This document shows positions 44,335 through 53,106 of a stretch of 64,000 nucleotides of DNA, piece by piece. A program made the translations under genes and the position numbers. The stretch lies in contig JAJECX010000001.1 in the NCBI GenBank assembly GCA_022821805.1, positions 281,435 to 345,434 of the forward strand, given 5' to 3'. Under the pieces are notes generated by a model. It did not search any database. It saw nothing but the letters and a program-made list of their open reading frames with translations, and was not told where the DNA came from. How positions within the stretch are numbered: position 1 is the first letter of the stretch; the number at the start of each line of letters is the position of its first letter. The DNA comes from Anaerolineae bacterium (GTDB lineage: Bacteria > Chloroflexota > Anaerolineae > Aggregatilineales > Phototrophicaceae).

Positions 44335-45549
44335 ATGTCAACCACATTCATGACCTCCCCCAGGTATCTGTTTACTTCGGAATCTGTTTCGGAGGGCCAT
44401 CCGGACAAAATGTGCGACCAGATAAGCGACGCCGTTCTGGACGCGATTCTGGCAGAAGACCCAATGGCGCGGGTCGCTTGCGAAGTCGCCACCACAACGG
44501 GCTTGGTAGTCGTCATGGGCGAGATTACAACGAAAGCCTATGTAGATATTGATACGATAGTCAGAGACACCATTCGCGATATCGGCTACACGCAGTCGGA
44601 TTATGGCTTCGACGCCGAGACCTGCGGCGTGTTAATTTCGATCAAGGAGCAGTCTGACGATATCAAGAAGGGCGTCGATACAGCGCTCGAAGCGCGCGAA
44701 GGCGTTATGTCGGAGTCCGATATTGAAGCCACCGGCGCTGGCGACCAGGGGATGATGATCGGCTTCGCCTGCGATGAAACGGAAGAATTAGTGCCGCTCA
44801 CCGTGTCGCTCTCGCACGGTCTCATGCGCCGTTTGACGGCCGTGCGCAAAAGCGGCGAAATAGCGTGGCTGCGGCCCGATGCCAAATGCCAAGTCACTGT
44901 GGAATATGCCCATGGCAAGCCGAAACGAATTGACACGATTGTGGTCTCGACGCAGCACGCGCCCGAAATCTCGCAAGGGGAGATCCGTCGCCAGATCATT
45001 GATTTCATCAAGCGCGACATCGAGTGCCAACGGTGGATTGACGAAAGCACGACCTATCATGTCAATCCATCCGGCCGTTTTGTCACTGGTGGACCCTTGG
45101 GCGACGCCGGCCTGACCGGGCGCAAGATTATAGTGGATACCTATGGCGGCGTCGCCCGTCACGGTGGCGGCGCCTTCTCGGGGAAAGACGGGACCAAGGT
45201 CGACCGCAGCGCGGCCTATATGGCGCGTTATGTCGCCAAGAATGTGGTCAAAGCCGGTCTCGCCGAGCGCTTTGAACTGCAGGTCTCTTACGCCATCGGC
45301 AAGGCGGAGCCAACGTCGCTGTCCGTCGAAACCTTTGGCACAGGCAAAGTCGGTGACGAGAAGATCAGCGCACTGATCGAAAAGCGCTTTGATATGCGTC
45401 CGGCGGCCATCATACGCGACTTGGGATTACGTAAGCCAATTTTCAAACAAGTGGCGGCATACGGACACTTCGGGCGGGAAGACGTCGACGTGCCTTGGGA
45501 AAAGACCGACAAAGCTGAGGCGCTTCGAGCAGCGGCGGGCTTGGCATGA
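44335..45549 (+). CDS. metK: S-adenosylmethionine synthetase
   Basis: 404 residues, typical length. Makes SAM from methionine and ATP. Seen: [20 protein letters not shown] with the metal Asp, the second conserved stretch [49 protein letters not shown] (signature 1), and [23 protein letters not shown] (signature 2). Directly controlled by the SAM riboswitch 72 bp upstream. A methyltransferase gene follows 29 bp after the stop. Confidence 0.97.
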   Translation: MSTTFMTSPRYLFTSESVSEGHPDKMCDQISDAVLDAILAEDPMARVACEVATTTGLVVVMGEITTKAYVDIDTIVRDTIRDIGYTQSDYGFDAETCGVLISIKEQSDDIKKGVDTALEAREGVMSESDIEATGAGDQGMMIGFACDETEELVPLTVSLSHGLMRRLTAVRKSGEIAWLRPDAKCQVTVEYAHGKPKRIDTIVVSTQHAPEISQGEIRRQIIDFIKRDIECQRWIDESTTYHVNPSGRFVTGGPLGDAGLTGRKIIVDTYGGVARHGGGAFSGKDGTKVDRSAAYMARYVAKNVVKAGLAERFELQVSYAIGKAEPTSLSVETFGTGKVGDEKISALIEKRFDMRPAAIIRDLGLRKPIFKQVAAYGHFGREDVDVPWEKTDKAEALRAAAGLA

Positions 45550-45577
45550 CGCTGACATCCGCCGCCGGAGCCTTGGT

Positions 45578-46474
45578 ATGACCGACGGACCTCGAATCTG
45601 CGATTACGGCGATTCGACCTATCGACAGGACTTTTGGGAAGGGCAGGGACGCGACTACGAAGACGCTGTCGAACGCCGCGTCCTAAGAAAACTGTTGCCT
45701 GCGGGCGGCGCCCGTCTGCTGGAGGTTGGCGCTGGCTTCGGGCGAATCACCAATGAATACCGAATGTTTCGCGAAGTTGTGCTGCTTGATTACTCGCTCG
45801 AGCAACTGCAATACGCGCGCCACAAATATGGCGACGAAGGCTATCTATACGTCGCAGCCGACGCCTACCGGATGCCCTTTCAGGCGAGCGCATTTGATGC
45901 GGCGACTATGATTCGCGTAATTCACCATTTTGAAAATGTGCCCGCCGTCCTCGGGCAGATCCGCAAGGTCTTGCGCGACGACGGCTCATTCATCCTAGAA
46001 TACGCCAATAAGCGCAATCTAAAGGCGATGCTTCGGCATCTCTTCAGCTCGCGCGCCTGGAATCCGTATACGCTGGAACCCATTGAATTTGTCGAACTGA
46101 ACTTCAACTTCCATCCTGAGTACATGCAGCGTCAGGTTGCGGAGCTAAATTTCGCTGTGCGAAAAGTTGCGCCGGTTTCTTGGTTCCGCCTGGGATTGTT
46201 GAAAAGCGCGCTGCCAACACAATTTCTCGCTGGCTTGGACTCGCTCTTGCAGCGCAGCGGCTGGACCATCTCACCCAGCATATTCCTCGACCTGCAGCTC
46301 AGAGACGCATCGGGCGATCGCGGTCAATCGCTTCCAAGGGATCCGCTCGAGATTCTGCGCTGTCCCCTATCTTGCTCTGCCCTGCGCAGAGATGGCGATG
46401 TCTTAGTGAGCGACAGCGGCATCCGCTGGGGCATACACGGGGGCGTGTTCGATTTCCGCATGCCGCTGGAATAG
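45578..46474 (+). CDS. SAM-dependent methyltransferase with C-terminal Trm112-like zinc-ribbon-type tail
   Basis: 298 residues from ATG 45578; the open frame starts inside metK but in another frame. SAM fold: RLLEVGAGFGRITNEY, VVLLDYSLEQLQYAR, AADAYRMPFQASAFDAATMIRVIHHFEN and LRDDGSFILEYANKR, as in Methyltransf_11 enzymes. The last 60 residues (LEILRCPLSCSALRRDGDVLVSDSGIRW) match the Trm112-like tail often fused to quinone or lipid methyltransferases; only two Cys of the ribbon are obvious. It is co-transcribed with metK, so SAM supply and use are linked. Substrate unknown. Confidence 0.85.
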   Translation: MTDGPRICDYGDSTYRQDFWEGQGRDYEDAVERRVLRKLLPAGGARLLEVGAGFGRITNEYRMFREVVLLDYSLEQLQYARHKYGDEGYLYVAADAYRMPFQASAFDAATMIRVIHHFENVPAVLGQIRKVLRDDGSFILEYANKRNLKAMLRHLFSSRAWNPYTLEPIEFVELNFNFHPEYMQRQVAELNFAVRKVAPVSWFRLGLLKSALPTQFLAGLDSLLQRSGWTISPSIFLDLQLRDASGDRGQSLPRDPLEILRCPLSCSALRRDGDVLVSDSGIRWGIHGGVFDFRMPLE

Positions 46475-46494
46475 CCGCACAACCGAGCCAGGCA

Positions 46495-47874
46495 TCAGGG
46501 CACGGGCTCGTTCCGCAATTTGCGCCAAAGATCGACGTTGCGCTGAACCAGACCCGAGATGGAGCCATGCCCAAAGCCGGCGACGACCGTCTTGACATGG
46601 TCGTTGAAGGGATCAATCCAGCGCTTGTCCAGACCGTCATATCCGACAGCCGCGCCAACGATGCTGGCGGCGGTGCCGGAAGTACAGTCGGTGTCCATAC
46701 CGCACATAACCGCGGTGGTGATGGTCTTACTGTAGTCGAGCTGTCCGTGTATCAACGACAAAACTACGAATGCCATATTGTGCAGCGAGTGGAGGAAGGG
46801 CAAGTGCCCGTACTTGTCATAGACACGATCGCATACCGCCACCCAATCCGGCTCGGATTCGTACCAGGCGATAACCTCGTGAATGATATGCGCCAGGCGC
46901 GATCGCTGCGGAATGACTGAAAGCCCGCCCGCAAGGATCGTTTCCACTGTCGGATTAGGGCTGAGAGCGGCGCTTAAGGCGCCGGCGACAAACATCGAAC
47001 TGTATACGCCATTTTTAACCGCGTTTAAGGTAACTTCTCGATAGGCGACGCGGGCGGCGCGGCGCGGATCACCCGGCGCGATATAGCCCCAGAAATCGGC
47101 CCGTATCGCTGTATTGATGCCTTCGCGCAAGGGATTAATCTTGGTTGGGAATTCATCAATCTGTTCTTCAACCGGGCGGTCATCCGTCAGATTGATCATG
47201 TGGTAGTAGGATTGGCGCGTGCATGACCAGAGCCAATGGTAGGGGATATTGCGCAAGTGATTATTGGCGACGTCGAGCTTGCTGAAGTTGAATCCGTGCG
47301 CTTCAAGCAGTTGCAAGCCCAGGATCGTGTAATGAATATCGTCATCAGGTTCGGCGTACGCGATGTTGCCCAGCGTTGAGGGCTTGCAGCGAAGGGTGAT
47401 GCCCAATTCCGGCGATTCGTGGGGCGCCCAGTCATTCAAGGGATAAGCGTCTACGCTCTCCAGGTAGCGCTTGATGAACTTCCTGTCTAATCGCATTTCA
47501 AGCGGCTTGCCGAGCACGACGCCGCCGATACGACCGTACCAGGCGCCCTTTATCCGCTCAGCATATTCATCGTCGCTCAACGGCTGAAGATTCGGCGGAT
47601 CGGCCGCTTCAGCAATTATCGAATCAAAATCATCGGGCTCGTCGAAAGGATAATCGGCGCGAATGCCCTGGTCGCGAATCTCCCATAGCGCATGATAAGC
47701 TGCTTCCCAGTCCGCTTCCGTCAAAGCCGACCTGTCGCTGGCGCCGCGAACGGTGTCCGGCAGATATGATGCCGAGAAATTCGGTTCAATGGTGTCGCCT
47801 ACGGGATAACCTTCTTCATACAGTTGAAGGTACTCCATGGCAAAAAGCTGTTCCCAATTGGCGAATCCTGGCAT
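46495..47874 (-). CDS. ADP-ribosylglycohydrolase family protein
   Basis: 459 residues; ATG preceded by GGGGAG. The DraG/ARH core begins around residue 108 (GAWYGRIGGVVLGKPLE) and the metal site contains D-x-D in CGMDTDCTSGTAASIVGAAVG, with YAEPDDDIHYTILGL as the earlier acidic cluster. Enzymes of this family remove ADP-ribose from proteins or nucleotides. An N-terminal region of about 100 residues is outside the core and is often seen in sugar-catabolic relatives. It precedes rpiB by 76 bp on the same strand order, so ribose-phosphate handling is plausible. Confidence 0.9.
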   Translation of the reverse strand: MPGFANWEQLFAMEYLQLYEEGYPVGDTIEPNFSASYLPDTVRGASDRSALTEADWEAAYHALWEIRDQGIRADYPFDEPDDFDSIIAEAADPPNLQPLSDDEYAERIKGAWYGRIGGVVLGKPLEMRLDRKFIKRYLESVDAYPLNDWAPHESPELGITLRCKPSTLGNIAYAEPDDDIHYTILGLQLLEAHGFNFSKLDVANNHLRNIPYHWLWSCTRQSYYHMINLTDDRPVEEQIDEFPTKINPLREGINTAIRADFWGYIAPGDPRRAARVAYREVTLNAVKNGVYSSMFVAGALSAALSPNPTVETILAGGLSVIPQRSRLAHIIHEVIAWYESEPDWVAVCDRVYDKYGHLPFLHSLHNMAFVVLSLIHGQLDYSKTITTAVMCGMDTDCTSGTAASIVGAAVGYDGLDKRWIDPFNDHVKTVVAGFGHGSISGLVQRNVDLWRKLRNEPVP

Positions 47875-47950
47875 TGTAATTGCTCCCCTTTTCGATTGAT
47901 GAATTTCAAAACTGCAAGTCCGGCATCATATTACAGCCGGGCGTGCATCG

Positions 47951-48463
47951 TCATGATTCTCGATAATAATCCCGCGACGGTTGCCAAGCGCTGTCATCGC
48001 TAAGGTTCTCTTCGGCTTCCGCGATCAACCCGAGCGAGATATCGTGCCGGCCGCCGTCGTATTCGGTCGCCAGCCAGGCCTCCAGGATGTCAAGCGCTTC
48101 AAGCTCGCCGGTGATCTTCCCGCCCAGGCACAAGATGTTGGAATCATTGTGCGCGCGCGTCAGGCGTCCCATATAAGCGCTGGTGCAGAGGGCGGCGCGA
48201 ACACGCTCGAACTTGTTGGCGATGATGCTCATGCCGATTCCCGTTGAGCAGATTAAAATTCCCCGCTTAGCTTCACCGTCCGAGATCGCCTTGGCAACGC
48301 GCACAGCGTAATGTGGATAGCGCGCGATGTCGCTTGAATGCGAGCCGACGTCCTCAAACGGGATTCCCCGCTCCCGCAAAAATGCGACGAACTTTCGCTT
48401 TAATTCGTACCCGCCGTGATCGTTTCCAATCCAGATCTTAGATGAGTCGTCCGCATTCGCCAT
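47951..48463 (-). CDS. rpiB: Ribose-5-phosphate isomerase B (RpiB/LacAB family)
   Basis: 170 residues from ATG 48463 (MANADD), with GGTGG 6 nt upstream. Family marks: IGNDHGGYELKR (phosphate/aldose site), ICSTGIGMSIIANKFERVRAALC with the catalytic Cys, and HNDSNILCLGGKI. Interconverts ribose-5-phosphate and ribulose-5-phosphate; an allose or galactose-type LacAB activity is possible. Slightly longer than usual at the C-terminus (AEAEENLSDDS). It is transcribed with the ADP-ribosylglycohydrolase, which releases ADP-ribose. Confidence 0.9.
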   Translation of the reverse strand: MANADDSSKIWIGNDHGGYELKRKFVAFLRERGIPFEDVGSHSSDIARYPHYAVRVAKAISDGEAKRGILICSTGIGMSIIANKFERVRAALCTSAYMGRLTRAHNDSNILCLGGKITGELEALDILEAWLATEYDGGRHDISLGLIAEAEENLSDDSAWQPSRDYYRES

Positions 48464-48780
48464 AATCAACCACCCTAGTTGCCGCTGTCCGATGGGGCAA
48501 AATCAACGCGCCGCTACGATTATGCTGTGACGACGCCGGCTAGCTAGATTATGTTCACTTCCGGTCTCGCTCGCAAGTTCTCTGGCGCCTATCAAGCTTT
48601 ACCAGTTGCTAATTGCAACAGGTTGGGATGCGCTGAAGCGGCATTCGCGGGCGGCGTGAGTATACTGAAGTGGACATTTCGAACGCTATGCGCCCGAATG
48701 ATGCCCTGGACCTGACCCTAGAGATTCACGGAAGCAGGCGGCTAATTCCGGCGCTTTTAGAAGTCACCAGGAGATTAGCG
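48464..48780. other. Intergenic region between rpiB and the DUF368 gene
   Basis: No gene is evident. A TATACT at 48661-48666 could be a -10 for the rightward gene but has no clear -35. The TTG at 48469 and frames reading upstream of 48781 look like non-coding extensions of their neighbours. Confidence 0.4.
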
Positions 48781-49749
48781 GTGAAGAAGAAGCAACAGGA
48801 TTTATCCCAGCCACGAACGCCAAGACAGTACTTGCGCCTCATTCTTATCGGTTTCGCCATGGGCGCTGCCGACATCGTGCCCGGCGTCAGCGGCGGCACG
48901 ATGGCTTTCATCCTCGGCGTCTATGAGAATCTGATCGACGCGATCAAATCATTCAACCTGGATGCGATTCGATTGCTGCTCGGTCTTCGCTTCAATGCTC
49001 TCATGGACCAGGTGTCGTTCCGCTTTCTGGTGGCGCTTGGTTTGGGCTTGCTTTCGGCGATCCTTCTGCTGTCTAGTTTTCTCAGCGCGACCATGGACGA
49101 TCCGGAGGGTCGCATCTTGTTATTCGCGTTTTTCTTCGGTTTGGTGCTCGCGTCGATTTTGACCGTTGGCGCCAAAGTGCGCTGGAATGCTTCGTCGGCT
49201 GCAACTTTTGTCGCCGGTACTGTGGCGGCGTTCGTGATTGTCAATATTGTGCCCGCCGACGCCGATCATTCTTACGCTTATCTATTTGTCAGTGGCATGA
49301 TTGCGATTACGGCGATGATCCTGCCCGGGATCTCCGGATCGTTCATGCTATTGATCCTGGGACAGTACGACTATGTGCTAACGGCAGTTAGCAATCGCGA
49401 CCTGCCGCCGATTATAGTTGTCGGCTTGGGCGCTGTTGTTGGCATCATCGCCTTTTCACATGTACTCAGCTTTTTGTTGGCGCGCTATTACAATGTGACG
49501 GTGGCGCTGCTGGTTGGCTTTATGGCTGGTTCACTTTGGAAGATATACCCTTGGAAACAGTGTCTAGAAAGCGATCTTGATCGCCACGGCGATTTCCGCT
49601 GTCTGCTTGAACAAAACATCGCGCCGGACACATCCTCGGAATCGTTTGCCATTGCGCTGGCGCTGCTGATTGCTGGCTTTCTGCTGGTGAATCTGCTGGA
49701 CCACGCGCAGTCCAAGGCAAATCCGATCTTCCGGCTGATTCGTATGTGA
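48781..49749 (+). CDS. popT: DUF368 protein, undecaprenyl-phosphate translocase
   Basis: 322 residues from GTG 48781, with AGGAG 7 nt upstream; the longer frame from 48670 lacks a ribosome site. About eight hydrophobic helices. The DUF368 signature MGAADIVPGVSGGTMAFILGVYE is near the N-terminus, repeated in shorter form as ILPGISGSFMLLILGQYD in the second half. DUF368 (PopT) proteins have been shown to flip undecaprenyl phosphate back across the membrane for reuse. This fits the cell-wall and exopolysaccharide genes in this window, which need that carrier. Confidence 0.9.
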   Translation: MKKKQQDLSQPRTPRQYLRLILIGFAMGAADIVPGVSGGTMAFILGVYENLIDAIKSFNLDAIRLLLGLRFNALMDQVSFRFLVALGLGLLSAILLLSSFLSATMDDPEGRILLFAFFFGLVLASILTVGAKVRWNASSAATFVAGTVAAFVIVNIVPADADHSYAYLFVSGMIAITAMILPGISGSFMLLILGQYDYVLTAVSNRDLPPIIVVGLGAVVGIIAFSHVLSFLLARYYNVTVALLVGFMAGSLWKIYPWKQCLESDLDRHGDFRCLLEQNIAPDTSSESFAIALALLIAGFLLVNLLDHAQSKANPIFRLIRM

Positions 49750-49775
49750 TTCCCGAACCTAGCCTACGGCGGTCC

Positions 49776-50246
49776 CTAGGGGTCGCGTTTGGACTTCGCG
49801 TCCGGGCGTTGGTGGCGGAGGGCGCGCTCCTGCGCTTCGATAATATCTTGAATGCGCGAACGCGAAAGCACCGCGGTGACGTCCATTGCCCGGGCATCGG
49901 CTCGCTCCGCGGTCGGCTCTTTTTCGGCCGGCTCCTCGGCGATTTCCCGTTGGCGACTGACTGAGGCGGCGATTTCCCGCCGGCGGTGAACTGAAGCGGC
50001 GATCGCATGCGTCGCGACCGGGCTGGTCAGCAAGACGAATAGACCAAGCGTGAGCAGTCGAAGCCAGGCGGATGGCATCAGCAGGGCGGCGCCAACAAGC
50101 AAGCCGAACAATCCCAGCGTGGCAACTTTGCCTGAGGCGTGCAGACGTGTCAGGCTGTCCGGCATGCGAATAACCCCAAGTACGCCAACAGCGCAGAAAA
50201 AGAGGCCAAAAATCAGCGCGCCAACGCCAACGAACTCTAACAGCAT
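49776..50246 (-). CDS. mrpG: Mrp Na+/H+ antiporter subunit G
   Basis: 156 residues. Three hydrophobic helices; FCAVGVLGVIRMPDSLTRLHASGKVATLG is the MrpG/MnhG signature. The last about 50 residues (RRREIAASVSRQREIAEEPAEKE) form an unusual charged tail with a repeated S-x-R-Q/R-R-E-I-A unit. Last gene of the Mrp operon; its ATG follows the mrpF stop directly. Confidence 0.93.
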   Translation of the reverse strand: MLLEFVGVGALIFGLFFCAVGVLGVIRMPDSLTRLHASGKVATLGLFGLLVGAALLMPSAWLRLLTLGLFVLLTSPVATHAIAASVHRRREIAASVSRQREIAEEPAEKEPTAERADARAMDVTAVLSRSRIQDIIEAQERALRHQRPDAKSKRDP

Positions 50247-50528
50247 TTAGAAGACCCTGCCTTCAGATATGTAACGGGCGATGCTGATCGTGCCGACGAA
50301 GGCGAAGGCGGCCAAGGCGATCGCCATATCAACAAAGTTTTCCGTACCTTCGACCAGCGCAAGCATCACAATAATGCCTATCAGCAGCGTGGTGATGAGG
50401 TCTACCGCCTGCAAGCGGTCGGGCAAGGTCGGACCGACGATGACGCGGTAAGACGCCGGAATCAGCAAGCTGACCAGCGCGAGCAGAATAAGCTGTATCG
50501 CAGTTTGGGCAAAGTCGCTTTCAAACAT
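50247..50528 (-). CDS. mrpF: Mrp Na+/H+ antiporter subunit F
   Basis: 93 residues from ATG 50528 (MFESDFAQ), chosen because it overlaps the mrpE stop by 8 bp and matches the family length; the open frame runs to 50600. Three helices, with YRVIVGPTLPDRLQAVDLITTLLIGIIVMLAL typical of MrpF. Small membrane subunit of the complex. Confidence 0.93.
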   Translation of the reverse strand: MFESDFAQTAIQLILLALVSLLIPASYRVIVGPTLPDRLQAVDLITTLLIGIIVMLALVEGTENFVDMAIALAAFAFVGTISIARYISEGRVF

Positions 50529-51048
50529 GTCCCAGTATGCCTTTAATCCGCGCCAGCCGTTTTCGCTGATCGTCATCCAGGCTCTGCCCAGATGAACCAA
50601 TGTTCAAGCTGTGCACAATCATGCTTACGCCGCCTTCATCAGATTCCTCGAAGTCCACTACCAATTCCCCAGGCGTAATCGTAATGCCGTGCGCGCTGAT
50701 GGCGGAAATGAGCTCGTTCTCGGACCTATCCTGTGTATTTACTGACGACATGCCGGGATTGATCGGCAGGCTAGGCGTCAGAATCACCCGGGAAACCTTG
50801 ACGCCAGCCGATAGCACTTCGGTGGCGAGATATAGCGTATAGGCGACCAGATTGTATAGCTGTCGCGGCGCATTCCTTAATTGCACGCTTTCGCCGCGCA
50901 GTCCCGTCGCCACAAGAACTGAGACGCTGAAAACGTAGCCCAAGAGGAAATTGCCTGGCGTCGGCTGCGCCGTGTAAATTGTCCAGCCTACCGCCAAGGG
51001 CAAAGCCATAATCATTATTCTGATTGATATGCCTATACCCGTTGTCAT
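50521..51048 (-). CDS. mrpE: Mrp Na+/H+ antiporter subunit E
   Basis: 175 residues from ATG 51048, which has GGAGGAT 6 nt upstream; ATG 51069 is further off. Two helices near the N-terminus, then a cytoplasmic part with RVILTPSLPINPGMS and ISAHGITITPGELVVDFEESDEG, the MrpE pattern (NSITLTPGT-like). Required for complex assembly. Confidence 0.93.
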   Translation of the reverse strand: MTTGIGISIRIMIMALPLAVGWTIYTAQPTPGNFLLGYVFSVSVLVATGLRGESVQLRNAPRQLYNLVAYTLYLATEVLSAGVKVSRVILTPSLPINPGMSSVNTQDRSENELISAISAHGITITPGELVVDFEESDEGGVSMIVHSLNIGSSGQSLDDDQRKRLARIKGILGHV

Positions 51049-51123
51049 AATTGATCCTCCGCAGACCATCGCGCTTGCGGCGCCATAGCCAATGATGCAA
51101 ATTGCTTCAGATTCGTCATGGCG

Positions 51124-52629
51124 CTACGCAGGCGGCGGCAGGTTGACGGCGGAAATATAAATCTGCGCGTCGCCCAACTGCCGCACGGTTTCGCTGATCA
51201 ATTGTATCATCGGCTCTGCCAGAACCGTGCCCAAAAGAAGGCAGACGACAATCAGCAGCAGCGGCGCGAATAGACTATCGCCCTCGTCTTTGGTATCGAC
51301 GGCGCCGGGAAGCGGATTCTGCTGGAAGATGCGCTGCCAAGCGCGAACCATGTACATCACCGTCAGGATACCGGCTGCTACCATAATGATCAGATTGGCC
51401 CAATCCGCGCGATCAACGCCGCCCTGAATCAGCGTTAACTTGCTTATGAAACCGTTAAGCGGTGGAATGCCCGCCAATGAAAGCCCGCCGATCAGCACTA
51501 GCCAGCCGAGTAGGGAGGGCAGCTTGCTGCCAAGCCCGCTGATATCGGCGAAGTTGGCAGTTTTTGTCGTGGTGAAACTGGCGACGACGCCCATCAACAT
51601 AAGCAGGGACGACTTGATAAAAGCATGATTGAAGGCATAGACGATAGCCCCGATCAGCGCCAGCGGCGTTCCCCAGCCGATGCCGACCAGGATGAAGCCA
51701 ATTTGGGCAAATGTCGAATAAGCCAGCATGCGCTTGGCGTTATAGGTGCGCAAGGCGCCGAGGCTGCCAAACAGTATTCCGATGATGCCCAGCGTGGACA
51801 GCCAGCGCTCAAGCAAAGGCGCTTCTTCAATGAACAGGAGCGTAACCAGCCGAATGATGCCGTAAACACCTACCTTAACCACGATGGATGATAGCATGGC
51901 GCTGACCGGCGTTGGCGCCGTCGTGTGGAAATCCGGCTGCCAGAAATGGAAGGGGAATACCGCGCTCTTGAGCAGGAAGGCGCAGAGCAGCATTATCGCG
52001 GAGGCCGGCGCCAGGAAGGGACGAACGCCAGTCAGCAGGGAACGCGCGATTTCCGCCATGTTCAAGGTCCCAAACGTGGCATAGAGCGCGCCGATTCCCA
52101 GGAGCAGAAACAGCGTTCCCATCGAGCTGATCAAGATGTACTTGAGCGCCGCCTCCAATCCGTATTGGTCGTCGGAAATCGCAGTAAGCGAAACCGACGC
52201 CAGGACCATCAACTCCATAAACACGAAGAGCGTGAACAAATCACCGGTCAGCATTGCGCCGATCAACCCAACTTCCATCAGCAGGAAAAGGGGAATAAAG
52301 GCGGGGTAGGTCATACATTTGTCATGGCTATGATATGTATAGAGGAGCCCGCCGATCATGATCGTTGTCACCATGAATGCAAACAGACTGCCCAAAGCAT
52401 CGGCAACTAACACGATGCCGTATGGGGGATTCCAGTTTCCCAGCGCATAGGTCTGCACGCCGCTGTCATGAACTTGCGCCAGCAGCGCGATGCAGAAGAC
52501 CCAGGCGATTAAGCCAGCCAATACGGCGATTGAACGCTGAAGGCGATTGGAGTAGGCGAATACCAGCGCCACAATCGCGCCAATCAAGGGTGTAACCAAG
52601 GCGCCTAGCAGGAAATAGTTCTGCTCCAT
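51124..52629 (-). CDS. mrpD: Mrp Na+/H+ antiporter subunit D
   Basis: 501 residues with about 14 hydrophobic helices, homologous to complex I NuoN/NuoM. Charged residues in helices needed for ion transport are seen, for example E in FVFMELMVLASVSL, K in LKSAVFPFHFWQPDFHT, and K in RMLAYSTFAQIGFI-adjacent NAKRM. Proton or sodium channel subunit of the inner membrane complex. Confidence 0.95.
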   Translation of the reverse strand: MEQNYFLLGALVTPLIGAIVALVFAYSNRLQRSIAVLAGLIAWVFCIALLAQVHDSGVQTYALGNWNPPYGIVLVADALGSLFAFMVTTIMIGGLLYTYHSHDKCMTYPAFIPLFLLMEVGLIGAMLTGDLFTLFVFMELMVLASVSLTAISDDQYGLEAALKYILISSMGTLFLLLGIGALYATFGTLNMAEIARSLLTGVRPFLAPASAIMLLCAFLLKSAVFPFHFWQPDFHTTAPTPVSAMLSSIVVKVGVYGIIRLVTLLFIEEAPLLERWLSTLGIIGILFGSLGALRTYNAKRMLAYSTFAQIGFILVGIGWGTPLALIGAIVYAFNHAFIKSSLLMLMGVVASFTTTKTANFADISGLGSKLPSLLGWLVLIGGLSLAGIPPLNGFISKLTLIQGGVDRADWANLIIMVAAGILTVMYMVRAWQRIFQQNPLPGAVDTKDEGDSLFAPLLLIVVCLLLGTVLAEPMIQLISETVRQLGDAQIYISAVNLPPPA

Positions 52630-52683
52630 GCTTGTTGTTCTTGCCGTCCTAAGCCGTGATCGGCAACTTCGTTCCCGGATTAA

Positions 52684-53028
52684 TCAGTGTTTCAGCTTGT
52701 TGATATCGTTTGAATCTACGGTGTCGTAGCGGCGCGAGATGATGTTGACGAATCCCAGCACCAGTGAAAAGCTGCCGAAACTCACGACAATCGCCGTGAG
52801 AATCAGCGCCTGAATCAGCGGATCGCTAGTTTGGCGACCCGCCTCGACGTTGCTGACGTAGGGCGCGAATTCGCCTTCGAATGCGCCCGCCGCAACGAAA
52901 AAGAGGTTGATCGCGGAAAACAGGATGGCGAAACCAATCGCCGCCTTGACCAGATCACGGCGCAGCAATTGAAAAACGCCGATGCCAAAGAGCGTTCCGA
53001 TCGATAGAGCAAAGAGAAACTCAATCAT
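52684..53028 (-). CDS. mrpC: Mrp Na+/H+ antiporter subunit C
   Basis: 114 residues from ATG 53028 (MIEFLF), with AGGAA 8 nt upstream; the longer frame starts at 53046. Three helices, homologous to NuoK: RRDLVKAAIGFAILFSAINLFFVAAG, and DPLIQALILTAIVVSFGSFSLVLG. Standard position between A/B and D. Confidence 0.93.
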   Translation of the reverse strand: MIEFLFALSIGTLFGIGVFQLLRRDLVKAAIGFAILFSAINLFFVAAGAFEGEFAPYVSNVEAGRQTSDPLIQALILTAIVVSFGSFSLVLGFVNIISRRYDTVDSNDINKLKH

Positions 53029-53106
53029 GCCGTTCTTCCTGTCCACTTGTTAACGCTTGTCCGCGCTTGATTCAGTTGCGTGAAGACTCTGTACATTGAT
53101 TATTCC

